From assembly GCA_964007475.1 (NCBI GenBank), contig OZ023274.1, positions 82,533,303 through 82,597,302 on the forward strand: 64,000 nucleotides of DNA, read 5' to 3'. Made by a program: the position numbers and the translations under genes. Numbering within the stretch: the first letter of the stretch is position 1; every line of letters begins with the position of its first letter. The notes beneath the pieces are model-generated. The model searched no databases, was not told the origin of the DNA, and worked only from the letters and a program-made list of their open reading frames with translations. Origin of the DNA: Hybos culiciformis. Lineage: Eukaryota; Arthropoda; Insecta; Diptera; Hybotidae. Below are positions 13,101 to 26,045 of the stretch, one piece after another.

Positions 13101-16100
13101 ATTTTATTCTTCAACATAAATTTTATTGAGATATTTAATAATAAATCGTGAAATTGAAGTATGAAATAAAAATCAATTAGGAACTCAAGGTTAAGGGAAC
13201 TGAGCTACTTCATGACAATACAATTTTCCCGGCTTATGAGAAAATAAATTATACAAATTAATGAAATTATAAAAATAATTATTGACAACGATATAAATAA
13301 ATTATTAGTATTATTTTAATTGAAATTATAAAATTATTTATTATAGAGGTTATATATAATGTCCCTGATGTCTGAATTTTTAACTTAATTGTGACATAAA
13401 AATTCTTAAGCGAAAATTTCAAACTACAATATTGTGGCATGTAACTTTCTTACCATTAGTTTAATTAGTACCCCAATTTTTAACAATTAAGTTCGTACAG
13501 CCAACAAACTGCATTAAGATTTCATTTTAGATTTGCTATTTTTAGGTACATATTTTATATATAATATTAAAGCAATTTTGATTAATTAAAATTAGATTAA
13601 TTTATCAAAGACCATAATTTTAGATCTTAGTTTAAGTATACTTGTGTTCATATAATGCCAGAAGTATATGAGTCTTGAACTTTTTCGTGATTGTTTAATG
13701 GTTCTACGATCATTGGCACAAAGAAAAATTCCGAACTTTTATGCTTTTTTTTGAGATAAAATGATTCAAATAGTGGATTTCAGTTCTATAATAATATAAA
13801 ATTTAGCAATGAGTCCCCGAAATATAAATAAAAATTCTGAAGCTAGCATTTTTGTAACTCCGTTTGTCCGTATAACTCTGTCCATTTTAAAATCATTTTA
13901 CCACAATAGTTCAAAGTCGACTACTGACTCACGGAATCACGGATGACGCCTACTACAAGAATTTCAATTATAATTAATTTTTTTAATTTTAGAGAAATTT
14001 ATATAATTTTAGAGAAAGAATTTAGGTTTTTTGGAGAAAAACTTTACGATTTTACAGCACAATTTTTTAAGTATTAGCACATATGATATAAAACAACCCT
14101 TTACATCATCTAGTTGCTAGTTAACTATTTCAAGCATGAATAAAACTGGAACTTGTGAACTAAAACTATTTTACTGTACATAGCAGATGTAGAGCCTTAA
14201 TTAAATTAATCTACCCGAAATATAAACGTATCCTTAAGACACATTTATGCATATTTTTAAATTTCTTCCCAATAATTATTGTTATTGTTATTATAAGGGT
14301 TTTAAGTAAGTCAAAAAGTTCCAAAAAAATGAACAAAATAAAAGAATGCACCAGTATCTAATATATGCAAAATTTATTGAATATACATTTTTTTTATTAA
14401 CATCAATTAAGAAATCATTGTTATTCTTTTAATAATATAATTTTTGGTCTATTATTCTGCAATTGACCATGATGAACAAATTTTTAACAAAAGTTATTGA
14501 AAATATCATATACATTATACAAAAATTACTTTTTTCTAGCACTGAAATTGAAAATCTATAATTCTTTAATTTTTGCTACACATTTTTCTTCGTTTATCAA
14601 TGAATTGATTCAATTAACTAAACAGGTTGAATATTAACCCCGTAGAGAGCTTTGTTAACCGTTCATTCATCATTTGAAAAAAAAAAAAAAAACAATTTAA
14701 ATAATTTTTCTCTTTATTTTTTCATTAATATTATTTTCCTAAAATTTCTATGTTAAACAAAAAATACAAATTCCTTCCGTATTAACAATACCGTCCATTG
14801 GACATTATTAATCTAGAAGATAAAATCACTCAATTTATCAATGAAATTTTTCATTTAAAGAAAATAATGGACAAAAATTAAATTCCATCATATAATCAAT
14901 TCTTTTTCATAAAATAAAAATTAACAATTTGGATATCTTATTTTATTATTTTTATTTTTTTTTTTTTAATATTGAAAAAATTACTAAAATAAAATAAAAT
15001 AAAATCTAACAATAACCAGCAGTAATAAAAAAATTTTTTTTTAAGAATAACAACGTCTATAAGGTCAAGGTAATGAAATTTTTCCAATTCGCTCAATTTA
15101 CTTTTATTAAATTTTTGATTTAAATTACATTTCGTCGCACTCAAAAGCTGTATATTTTTTTAAGTTACGGAAAAATTAAAAATTATTTCTTACATATTAG
15201 TTTCATTTTGAGATTCAGATTTCAATATTTTAGATTTCAATATTTTAGTATGCAATATTGCGGATTTTTGATTCAACAGGGATCTCAAATATTCTATTAC
15301 TGTAAGTTCTAACATGATTTAATCTTACATTCAACAGGAATAAATATTGTAATTACTTAAACTGTGTAAAAATTTATTCAGTATATATATACATATATAT
15401 ATTTGTCAACATCGAGTTTAAATTTTTAGTTCTCATTCGAGCATAATCTGAAATTAATCTTTTTGATAATGAATTTATTCCTGTAAAACATACTTGAGCC
15501 TCTTTTCACATTATGTGTATGATGTTTTTGGACCCATAATTTTATTGATGATACTATTGTTCCATAGATAGTATTTTGAAATCAACATTCTGGACTTGAA
15601 CTATCAAAATAATTATATGAAACATATTAGTTTATTTATATGATACTTATTTAGTAAAGTTGTATAGACTTTAATTAATCTCTATTATTTTCAATTATAT
15701 AAAATATTTTGTAAAAATTTCAAATTGGACGTAACAAATATTTTTATTATTATTTCATAAAACAAAATTTTTCTTAATTGAACACCAAATAGAATTAGAA
15801 TTAAAATTAAAATTTAATTAAATTATAGTTCGCCACTAAAATTTACATGGTTTTCATAGTATACAACTAACTTGAAAAAAAGTACATGAAATTATTGAAA
15901 TTGTTTTGCAAAAATTTGACGGAAACATAAAACTGGAAATATAATAATTATCAAAGTCATAAAAAAAAATTGTGTTAAAGGAATCAAAAAATAAAATTTA
16001 TTGCATCAAGGTAATACGAAAATATGAATTAATACGTATATAACTTCTATAAACATTTATTAGACGTATAGAACTCTTAATAGAATCTTAGTAGGTATGT

Positions 16101-16264
16101 TTAATTAAGTCGTACAAAGCTGAACTGGCTGCATTTTTTCCATAACATTAAAAAAAATGCACTTTATTATTTCCATATACATATTACAATAATGAAACTT
16201 TGACGTCATGATCTTCAATGTTTACGGTTTGATTTTATATACAATAACATTAAATAAAACCATT
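10122..16264. other. AT-rich noncoding desert
   Basis: No exon recognised. Short tandem duplications (TCTGAAAAATTGTA at about 12151; ATTTCAATATTTTAG at about 15219), an AT microsatellite and an (AAAAT)n run at 14985-15005. A 61-codon frame at 11493-11678 is not convincing. Confidence 0.55.
12702..12721. repeat. (AT)10 microsatellite
   Basis: Uninterrupted AT dinucleotides. Confidence 0.9.
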
Positions 16265-16549
16265 GAGTAATAATATTTATAAGAGGGACAGAATTCATAC
16301 AAGTAAATTTTTTTCTAAATAACTCAAAAATTATGACATTATTTTCAATGTATTGAGTAAAATTTTTTAACTCAAATGTGTTTATTCTTAATTTTATTAT
16401 TTTTATTATTCTATTAGGAATAAACACATTTGAGTATGAAATTTTTATTCAATACATTGAAAATATTGTCATCATTTTTGAGTTATTTGAAAAAAAAATT
16501 CTGAAATTTACTTGTATGAATTCTGACCCTCTTATAAATATTATTACTC
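16265..16549. mobile_element. Palindromic foldback MITE, copy 1
   Basis: A 285-bp near-perfect inverted repeat. The arms of about 140 bp begin GAGTAATAATATTTATAAGA and meet at a short A/T centre (about 16395-16415). Arm motifs GAATTCATACAAGTAAATTT and ACTCAAATGTGTTTATTC recur in inverse order. A sister copy is at 28751-29025. The structure would form a long hairpin as single strand. No coding capacity; the open frames through it come from the symmetry. Confidence 0.75.
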
Positions 16550-17913
16550 ACTGATAAAACATATTTCAAAAATACCAAAAATTTCTTAATTTTGAATATA
16601 CGTAGGTCTTATTCTACGGTTTTTTAACATAAAAAAGCACACATTTATGTGTTAATCAATTTATTCACCTAAATAAGGAAAGTAATAGCATAAAGTTTTC
16701 TTGAATGAAAATGGAAAACTGAATATTTATTTTTAACAAAAAACTAATATGTGTTAACATTGCTTGTAAAAATCCAAAAAAAAAAAAAATTTTTAAATTT
16801 ATTAAAATTTTTTTTGTTTTTTTTATTATAATATTTATTTTTATTTATGTATTATTGTTTTTATGTTAATATCTAATACTTCCCAATGTTTTAGTAGTTT
16901 ATCAAAAATAAATAATCCGGCATGTTATAAAAATAAAAACATTTAGATTGCCTTGGAAGGGAATAATAAAAAACACTAAAGTGAAAATAATTTTTTTTTT
17001 TCACAATAATATGGAAATATTTGTAATATATTTGACAATAGATTGTCTTTAATTTGGATATGATTACAATGCTTATATAAAATTACGACACTGAAGTTGA
17101 AGGTTAACACATAGAAATGTCAAATGAATTATCAAATAAAAATTAAACAAATAACAACATCTGACATTAAATTGCTTGTTAATGACAAAAAACATAATAT
17201 AATATAATAAAATATTATATTTTTTTTTTTATAATTTTACACTACGTTGACTGATGATGATGACTAAAAATAATGAAATTCGTTTCCTTTTCAAAAGAAT
17301 CGTAGATCATTTTTAGATACTAAACTCTTATTCTAGAAGGTGTAGATATGGATTGAAGAAAGGCAACTAAGTAGATATTCTTATATATGTATATATTTAA
17401 AATAGATTGTATAGTTACTTCCCATAGTGTTAGAAAATTGCTGAATAAAAATAGTGTAGATTAAAAATGACAGTATAATAACTAGAACATGAAAGTGTAA
17501 CATAAAATCGATCTAAAAAACGAAAAGATAAAATTTATAGAATATTTTACACAAATAGGAAGTTGTGGATTTGAAAAATTATTATTATTATCTTTTTATT
17601 CTACAGGAACCATTTCCTTCCTATTTTTTTTTAATTATCCTTGAATGTAACTATTAAACATTATATCAATGTAGCAATGTAGTTTAATGTTTTAATTTCT
17701 ATATTCGAATAATATCTGTGGGAATTTTTCATTATTGCCGTTATAATATATACAAAAAATTTCAAATGAAGAAATTTTATTCAAAAAATTGTATAATAAT
17801 ATAGAAACCAAAAAAAAATAAAATTTATTTACGATTTTCTGATGAACTCACGTGAAAATCAATGACCCATTGAGAAAATAATTTTTTTAAAGATAAAATA
17901 GTAAAAGGTATAT

Positions 17914-17945
<32 letters not shown>

Positions 17946-18393
17946 TTGCATTTAGTGAAAGAAAAGAAACTTCGCATTCATTTATTGAAATTATGAATAA
18001 GGAAAAGAATTTTTTATAGCTTGATAATAAACATAAAATACAAATTAGAAGCATTAATAATCATTCGTGCAAATTATGAGCACATTATATCTTATTTTTT
18101 TTTCGTATATATTTTTTTTGTTGTATAATAATTCAATAATTTTGAAAATAAAATATGTAAATTTCATAATTTCTCAGTAGCATTAAAAAAAAAATAATAA
18201 TAATATTTTATAGAAAAATGATAAAGTATTATTATACATACAATATTTATGTATGTTTGAGCGAGAATAGATCGCACATGGCGATATACAATTTTTTTTT
18301 AAACATTTATTAAGAGACCATAGCAAAATTTAAGAAAAATATACAAAAAAATTTTAAAAAAGAATTTTGAGTATCCAATGAGACATCTCATAC
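16550..18393. other. AT-rich noncoding, downstream of DNase II
   Basis: No gene seen; only the GTT microsatellite and poly-A/T runs. Confidence 0.55.
17920..17946 (+). repeat. (GTT)n microsatellite
   Basis: About eight GTT units. Confidence 0.9.
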
Positions 18394-18399
18394 TTTATT
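18394..18399 (-). promoter_or_regulatory. Poly(A) signal of the DNase II gene
   Basis: AATAAA on the minus strand, 77 nt past the TAA stop and at a sensible distance for 3'-end formation. AT-rich context weakens its uniqueness. Confidence 0.45.
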
Positions 18400-18475
18400 A
18401 TCTCAGGTTGCATTCCTTATCATTTAAATGAATTTAATTATTTCTATTATTAAAAATTATAAATTAAAATTTATA

Positions 18476-19962
18476 TTATGCATTATTAAAAATTAGTGTA
18501 TAAAGTTCAGACTTATTTTTTGGGCAATTCTCAACAGCAGCAATTAAACTACCATATGCATGCGATATGATTTTATTTCTCTGACAAACAGTACCACCAC
18601 CACGAATCAGCTGATGCATTTGACGATTAATGTCACCAACACAAATCCAAGATACATCTGCAGTAATGGCCCATTTTGAATGGTCAGATGTAGTCTTAAA
18701 TGATATGTTCAAGTCTTTAGATTTGATTTCTTTGATATTTAAAACTCTGAAAAAGAAAATAAATAAACAAGATTATAACAAAAATACAAAATTGGAAGTA
18801 GAACAAAAATGTTTGTAAATTTATTTAGCCTAAAAAGACTTTGGTTATTTAATAAATACGTTCTCATAATTATCAACCCACCTTCAGGTTCTGTTGAATG
18901 ATGTGTTCATGCGTCTTTGAGCAAAATTTTCAAATTTAAAATACTACATACGATAATTTTATACAGAGAAAAATGTATGTACAAAAAAAATCATATTTTC
19001 TAGTTAACTCACTTGTTATTTTTTGTACAATTTGTTGGTAAATTCCCAGCACCCAATCTCCAAGTTTCAACAAACAAATCTCTATTTAAAACAGGTGCCA
19101 CCCAGTCTTCATATAATTCCTTTGCAAATTTGCCACTTTTTGCAAACGATAAAAATTTATATCCTCCAAGTGTTGTCAATTCCATTTTATTCCAAAAAGG
19201 CCCAACATTTTTCCATTTTTTCTCTAAGACTGTGCCAACATTAGGATATAAATTTGCCAATGCTTCTGGAAATCTTGAATAGTAGACATTAGGCTCATTG
19301 TATATTAATTGTTCACCAACTAAATTAATTTGATCAGCCGAAAGTGATAAACATAAAAAACTTTGTCCATAGTGTAATCCATTTTTAGGGTAACTATATT
19401 TATTAGTTATATTTGGATACTTTGGTACAGAATGTATTAACCAAAATCCTGTTTTAGAATCAGCTGCTAAAATTCCTTTAGTGTGACCATTTAGAAAATC
19501 AACATTACCATTGGGATTCTCATCATTATAAGCAATTAAAATACTTTGAGAGCTTTGTGCCGTCAAATTTATCAATTGTCCCGGAAAACTTTCTGTATCG
19601 TTAATAAATTTTTTTGATAATTGCCAATCAGCTGTTGGATTTTTTGAAGAAATATAAAGGTAGCGAAGACCAGTGTTATCAGTTGAATTTGAAGTTTTTA
19701 AATCAAAGTGCTTTGGTAGTTTGTACAAATAAAACCTAAACGAAAAAAAACAGAATAAATTATTAAATATAAAAAAAAAAAAATGTATGTTAATGAAAAT
19801 TAATTTTAAATATGTTGTATAGTCCTATGCAATCGTTATTATATTCTAAATTTTATTAAAAACTCCTTACCAATCCACATCATCTCCAAATTCATCGCGA
19901 CATTTTATTTCTGCACAACTATATCTTAATAAAAAAGTCAATATTAAATAAAAAATAAACAT
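18476..19962 (-). CDS. DNase II: Deoxyribonuclease II (acid DNase), complete, 3 exons
   Basis: Lysosomal acid endonuclease that cuts DNA to 3'-phosphate ends, typically clearing DNA of engulfed or dying cells. Exons on the minus strand are 19962-19871, 19735-19013 and 18746-18476, all with GT..AG introns. Phase closes exactly, giving 361 aa, the usual family length. Residues 1-17 form a hydrophobic signal peptide starting MFIFYLILTFLL. The mature start reads CRDEFGDDVDWFYLYKLP, the typical family N-terminus. Both catalytic HxK motifs are present: HTK at 115-117 and HSK at 294-296 (DHSKW). The conserved His in FWLIHSVP is at 132. The WxCVGDxNR and RGGGTxC motifs are also intact. Sequons (NDT, NLT, NIT, NCT) suggest glycosylation. 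An AATAAA lies 77 nt past the stop. There are no defects, so the enzyme is probably active. Family assignment is firm; the symbol follows the fly name. Confidence 0.95.
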
Positions 19963-19995
19963 AATCTAGTAACTCGAACAAATTAAATTTAAAAA

Positions 19996-20004
19996 TTTTA
20001 TATA
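19996..20004 (-). promoter_or_regulatory. Possible TATA box of the DNase II gene
   Basis: TATATAAAA on the minus strand lies about 34-42 bp upstream of the DNase II ATG, which would imply a very short 5' leader. The region is AT-rich, so a chance match is quite possible. Inference only. Confidence 0.3.
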
Positions 20005-23000
20005 TCTGATATTGTAAAAAACCAAAAACGTACTGAGAATTTCAACGACAAAATAAAAGTAAAAAATTAACAAACTGACTCACTCACTAATTTGCAAAAC
20101 AAAAACAAAAATATATAAAAAGAATTTCGTTAATCAAATGAATCATAAAATATATTGTAGACAACACAGAAACTCTCTTTGAAGTTAAGAGAATTTATTT
20201 TTCAATGAATTTTTCACAATCACAAAATTGTACATACATCGTTATTATATATTCTTTTTATTTAACTTTCTCATAATAATAGTCGTAATTCAAAAATTAA
20301 GAAAAAAAAACGTCGTGTCAGCTTTTAGGATTTCAAATTTTTTTATTTTTCTTGTTTGCAAAGACGATATGCTTCGTTAGGTTTGGTAATCCAAAATATA
20401 ATAAATAATAAAAAAAATCCTGATAGTTTTTATTTCAATTCTACGATAAGGTGGACAACAATTAAAAATACTAATATGTACATTTACATAAAATTCATGG
20501 AACATTATATCTATTTTGGTAACATTTGTGTATACTTAAGATACATTTTTATTTCCGACGCGTGCCGATAGTGATAAAAATAGATTTTTTTTTATTTACT
20601 CATCGAAATGAACTTTAATTTTTAAGTATAAGAAAAATGTTTAGATTGAAGTTCAACCAATACAGTTGATAAAACCTGATATTCATAATATTATTCCAGT
20701 TTAAAAATCACAAAATTTGAAGGTGAAATCATCGTTAAATAAAAATAATAATTAGTTAAGTCAATTGGGTTTGGGTCGTCTATTTTGACTTTTATAGCTT
20801 CTTACGAGATACAATTTGAATAGCTGTCCATTTAATTTTTGGAAAATATTTTAAATACTTTTTTATTTTCAATTTTCCAAAATATTATATATACGCTTAA
20901 TGAAATAAATAATTAAGGCTTTGAGCATAGTTCAAATTTATTATGCACTTAATGTCTACAAATATTCGTCAAATATGTCAATGACTGCGGAATTGAATAA
21001 CACAAAGTTGTAGTAATGGATTTCAATTTAAATTCACATTTTAATTTTTTTTTTTGTTAAATTTTACATATTTCTTTATAGCATTAAATTAAGTAATAAA
21101 ATTCAATTAAAATTTAAATAAATTTAAATAATTCCCTAAAATATTTATTTTTATATTTTGCAATAAAATAACTATTCATTTGTGGGTAATTCTATGTAAA
21201 ACGATATTTTCAAATATATAATACATACCATTGAGTACTACCTATATAATATTACTTAGATAATAAAATTTAGGAAATAAATAAATTATTAATTTCAATT
21301 TATTTTATAACATTTAATTCACATTAATATATTATAATGATAATTTAGTTCTAGAGATATATAGTTTTTACTATTGTAGGCTATACTGTAATTAAAAATT
21401 CAATGTGATATTATGATGTTTGATGGAATTTATTGATTTCATATTAACCTCTTAATAGAATTTCTGCATCACTGTTCTAAATTAAAGTCTTATCCTACAC
21501 TCTAGATGGCAATTTATTACCATCGATAATCGTGGTAAATCTATTCTGCATATGTAACACAAAATATTTACGCATTTTGGTGTAACGTGAAATTACTCTA
21601 GAAAAGAATAATTTTACATCAAAGTTTACGCGAAATTAACACAAAATTACTTCCAATAGAGAAAATTTAAATATAAAATTGTAATATTAAACAAAAAATT
21701 ACTCCAAAAGATTGTAATTTAAATTTACACCAAAAAGACGTAAAAAATTTTTAAATTTTAATACCGTGGCTGAGTGGTATATAATTTATACTTTATTTAT
21801 TTGTTTATTTTTTTACAATTTAATTTCCGACTAGCTTCGTATTTAGCACATCAGTCTAAGTTTTAATTGCGCAAAATAAGTCGGCAATTAAATTAACAAA
21901 AATACATCGTAAATTGTACAATATACTATATACAATTTACAACATAATTCCATATAATATATTTAATGAACTTAAATTCAATGTAATTATTTTAACACTT
22001 TTCCTTAATCTGATATTTTTGTAAACCAAACAATATGCTAAATAGAAATAAAAGTTTGTTTTTCTCTCAAAAAGAACACATCTGAAGTTAATTTAACTAA
22101 TTAGGATTATATAATAAAAATATGATTTCGGGATCTTTATTTCTGTGTTTACTTCTATACTAACTATATATAGATTTCTCTGGAAATACCCTATTTAATA
22201 AGACAAGACATTAAATTTTTTATTAAAAATATACAATAGGTATATTGTAAGTATAATGGCTCAATAAGTTTATAAATGTATACTTCAAAAATATTTATAT
22301 TATTTTAAGTAAAAATTAAACAATTTCATATACCGACAGTATGTAAGTATTTATAAACACACATAACACATAAAACAATACCTTATTTTAATTAAATTTA
22401 TTGATACGTATATAATTTTGGATTAAAAATGGATTTGTGTAACGAAATTTTTTAATTCCTTGTCTGTGGTTGAAAGCGATCATAACGAATTGTGTCTTAA
22501 TGAATGAAGTAAATAATGTAAATGTGATTATAGAAAAGATATCACTGTTTTCATTTTCTAAAATTTTTTAGTTGTTTTAATTTTCTTAAAAATTTCTAGT
22601 TAAAAATATTTGTTAATAAAAAATATTACATTTTGCAATAACAAAAACTAGAATTTAAGGAGAAACTTATATTGATCTTAAAAATATTAAAAAATAAAAA
22701 CTTTTTAATGCAAATGCTAATTGTCTACGCACATTTTTCGCGCTTATTTTTCATCATCGGAGAGGATTATTGAAGCCATATATAACTTCCTAAAATTTTG
22801 TTATCCTTCATCTTGGGAGACTTAAAACTACATTATTTTATTATTTGTCATGTACATCCAAAGCCATCAAATTGATAATTTATTGACACATCCATCTGAA
22901 TTTAAATTCATCAAATTATCTTTTCAATGAAATAACGAAAATTTTACGAATCCATATTCTATATATATATATAAAAAATCCATTATAAAACAATAAATTA

Positions 23001-25561
23001 TTAACATAGTTATATTTTATAAATAATTTTCATGTAATTCTATTTAATTATCAATATTTAAATTTCTTCGTCTGCATTATTATGTGAACAAAACAGACTT
23101 TTAAGTCTTCCATGACTTTCAAAATAAATGAAAAAATTAAAAAACAACAAAATTTTATTTTTGATTATTTTATTGAAAAATTAATCAATTTTTTATTATT
23201 ATGATGTAAGAATAAATTACTCTTTAAAAAAAAAAAATTAAAACTTCGTGAAAATGATTATATCCATATTATATTATGTAATTTTCAAACAATAACGATC
23301 ATAAATATAAAAGCGATATATGAGTCGTTTATGTTCAAATTGGCTTAAGTGAGTTGAAACAAAATTAAAGTAATTATGGTAATACAAAAAAAAATATATA
23401 TATTAGTTCTATATTACTGAAATATATAAAAAGGTTTGAAGAAGACCAAAAAAATACACTTACAGTTTTTTAAAAATAAAGAAAATAATAAAGTTTGCAG
23501 GTAATATATATTCTTCTTTTTACTATGAGATAAGTAACTGATCATTTAAATTTTTAGAATATTTAGATTTTAGATATTAAATATCATATTATTTGTATTT
23601 AATCTACAGAAAGGTTTCAAAGCTCATTTTATGTATATTTTGTTGGAACTCCTGTTTTTTTTACTACTACACTACAAGATAAATATATGTGTTTGTATCT
23701 TCATCTACTGTTAGCAAGGAAACTAATATTTTACATATTTTATTACAATAACTATTATAAATGATTTAGTTACTATATACTTTTATAATGTCTGGATTAA
23801 TGAAAAATTTTAAATGTTCATCACATAAAGTGTCAATTACATAATGAAAGTATCAACAGCAATTAGAATAATTTTATTTTACATTAAAAAAAATAAATTA
23901 CAGAGTACCCGTTAGATTAAAAACAGTTTTATTGTAATTTATCATCTCAATCTCAATTATAAATTATAAAATGTTTTGCATAATTTTTTTTAATTTCATT
24001 TAATTTTTATTTAGGTACTATTTTTATAATGTGCCAAGGTTTTATTAGTATATGACCTTTCATAAAATTAAATATCCCAATAAAAAAATTAATTTATGGA
24101 AATAATTAACAGAAGATGGTGGCTCCTCGATAATATAATATACGCGAAATGCATTTATTGATAACAAAACTATAGAAAATTATCAGCAAATTAAAGAACA
24201 TATATAAAATCATTTGTAGCCATATATATAAAGAAATGTATGTAATGTTAAATATTCTGATAACTACGAACTTCTCTATCTTAGGTATATATTTAACACT
24301 TGAACAACATTCAAATTTATGAGCTTAAACTTTTTAGAGAATTAAAATTTTTTTTTTGATTAATCTTAACTTAATGTTATAATTTAATTTAATTTGAACA
24401 AGGTCAACTTTCTACCATGAAATTAATTAAAAAAAATAATAATTTCTTCTAAAATTCTGCTAGTTGTCAATTTTTTTTTCTATTTTCACCTAAGTCTATC
24501 TTATCAATATAAATTAATAACGGTGCGGCGGCGGCGTTAACACAATATTAATTGTACCTGTGTACGATAATTATTTTTAAAACAAGTTATTCGAAAATAT
24601 AGCAACGAATTTTTTTTTTTTTTGCTGGAATAACCTTCGCGAAAAAATGCAAATATTTTGATTCATTTTTGATTTATTGCTATTTTATTTATTTTTTTTT
24701 AATAATTGAAACAATCACATATTTTGAACTGGCAAAATAGAAATTTTTATATTTTAAGAGTTCGGTTTTTTCCATAATTTTGTATTTAAAAAACTAGAAA
24801 TTAAGTCGCATTTGAATTTAACCCGGAATGATTAAAGAATGATTATAACGTTAAACAATATCAGCTTACATTCAAAAATTACAGCTACCATTGACATAAT
24901 AGAATCCGGTCACGGAAAGAAAATATTATTCGTAACTTAACAATTGCTCTTATAGTTTTTAAGACGGTCGTTGATCAAATCATCTACTAGGAATAAAACC
25001 TTTATAGATTACATAACATGTTATTAATCTGCGTAAATAGTATCTCATACAATTATGTATTTCTAAGTAACGTAAAGCTAAAAAGACAGAGGGTCTTGAA
25101 TGTTATTGAAGTGGATTTTGAACACGGCAAGGTAGTTTCAATTAAGATATTAATATTAAAAAATGTCTAATCCAAATAAATACGTCAAAAATTAAAAAAA
25201 CTTTAGTACTTTAGACTTTACATTCATAATATAATATTAACGCGATAAATAATTCCAAGGTATGGTAATAAAATGTTTAGCAAAAAAAAATTTGTAACAG
25301 TTTACAGTTTAATGAATGCAAATTCTTGGTTGTTATTCAGATTTTTGAATACAAATGACATTTTAAATTACAAAATAGCAAATTTCTAACAACAAGCGAT
25401 GGCACGGTATTAAAAAATTAATTATTATTTCGTAATTTTTTTGTGGACATTTAGCTTTATATAACATCTTTTGTTTTAAAATTTTATAAAGATCACGGTG
25501 CAATCGTAATATATTAAGTATTAACAATTACACATACAATTTGTATTATTATTACATTAGA
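20005..25561. other. AT-rich noncoding desert upstream of DNase II
   Basis: No exon recognised on either strand. Holds the weak inverted repeat at 21558-21751 and a GCGGCGGCGGCG patch at 24526-24537, unusual for this base composition. Confidence 0.55.
21558..21751. repeat. Imperfect inverted repeat
   Basis: TTTACGCATTTTGGTGTAA near the left is mirrored by TTACACCAAAAAGACGTAAA at the right; the enclosed segment repeats AAATTACT(C/T). Possibly an old MITE. Confidence 0.35.
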
Positions 25562-26038
25562 CAGGCATGTGCAACTCAATTGCGTGCCAGAGCCACTGAA
25601 TAAATTTCGTACCTCGGCATGAGCCACATATAAAAAACGAATGAATAAAATAATAATGGTTTATTGGTTTTGATTTCATTCAGAATATGTACTAGTAATT
25701 TAATTTAAAAATTGCAACATAAAACATACCAAAATATAAAATAAATCTACAAAAAATAAAAAAATAAATAAAAGTTAATGAGAAATTTGAATGTTTTTGC
25801 TTTGGCTCAATTTATTCAAATCAGGTGCAATTTTTGTTGTTGAAATCCTGACTTGATGTTTATTTATTACCTTTTCTTGCAAAACAAACAAATCATTGCC
25901 AGCTAATGAACATTTTTTAAAAATTAAAGCAAAACAAAAGTTCTTTTCATACAAAAAAGAGCCACATATTAATTAAATCAAAACATTGATGTGAGCCGCA
26001 GATAAAAATCAAATGAGCCGCAGGTTGCACATCGCCGC
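25562..26038. mobile_element. hAT-type non-autonomous element
   Basis: 477 bp flanked by CATTAGA on both sides (25555-25561, 26039-26045; 7 of 8 bp of a hAT-length duplication). The left end CAGGCATGTGCAAC pairs with the right GGTTGCACATCGCCG. Subterminal GAGCCAC/GAGCCGC motifs recur in it. The interior is AT-rich and noncoding. Confidence 0.6.
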
Positions 26039-26045
26039 ATTAGAA

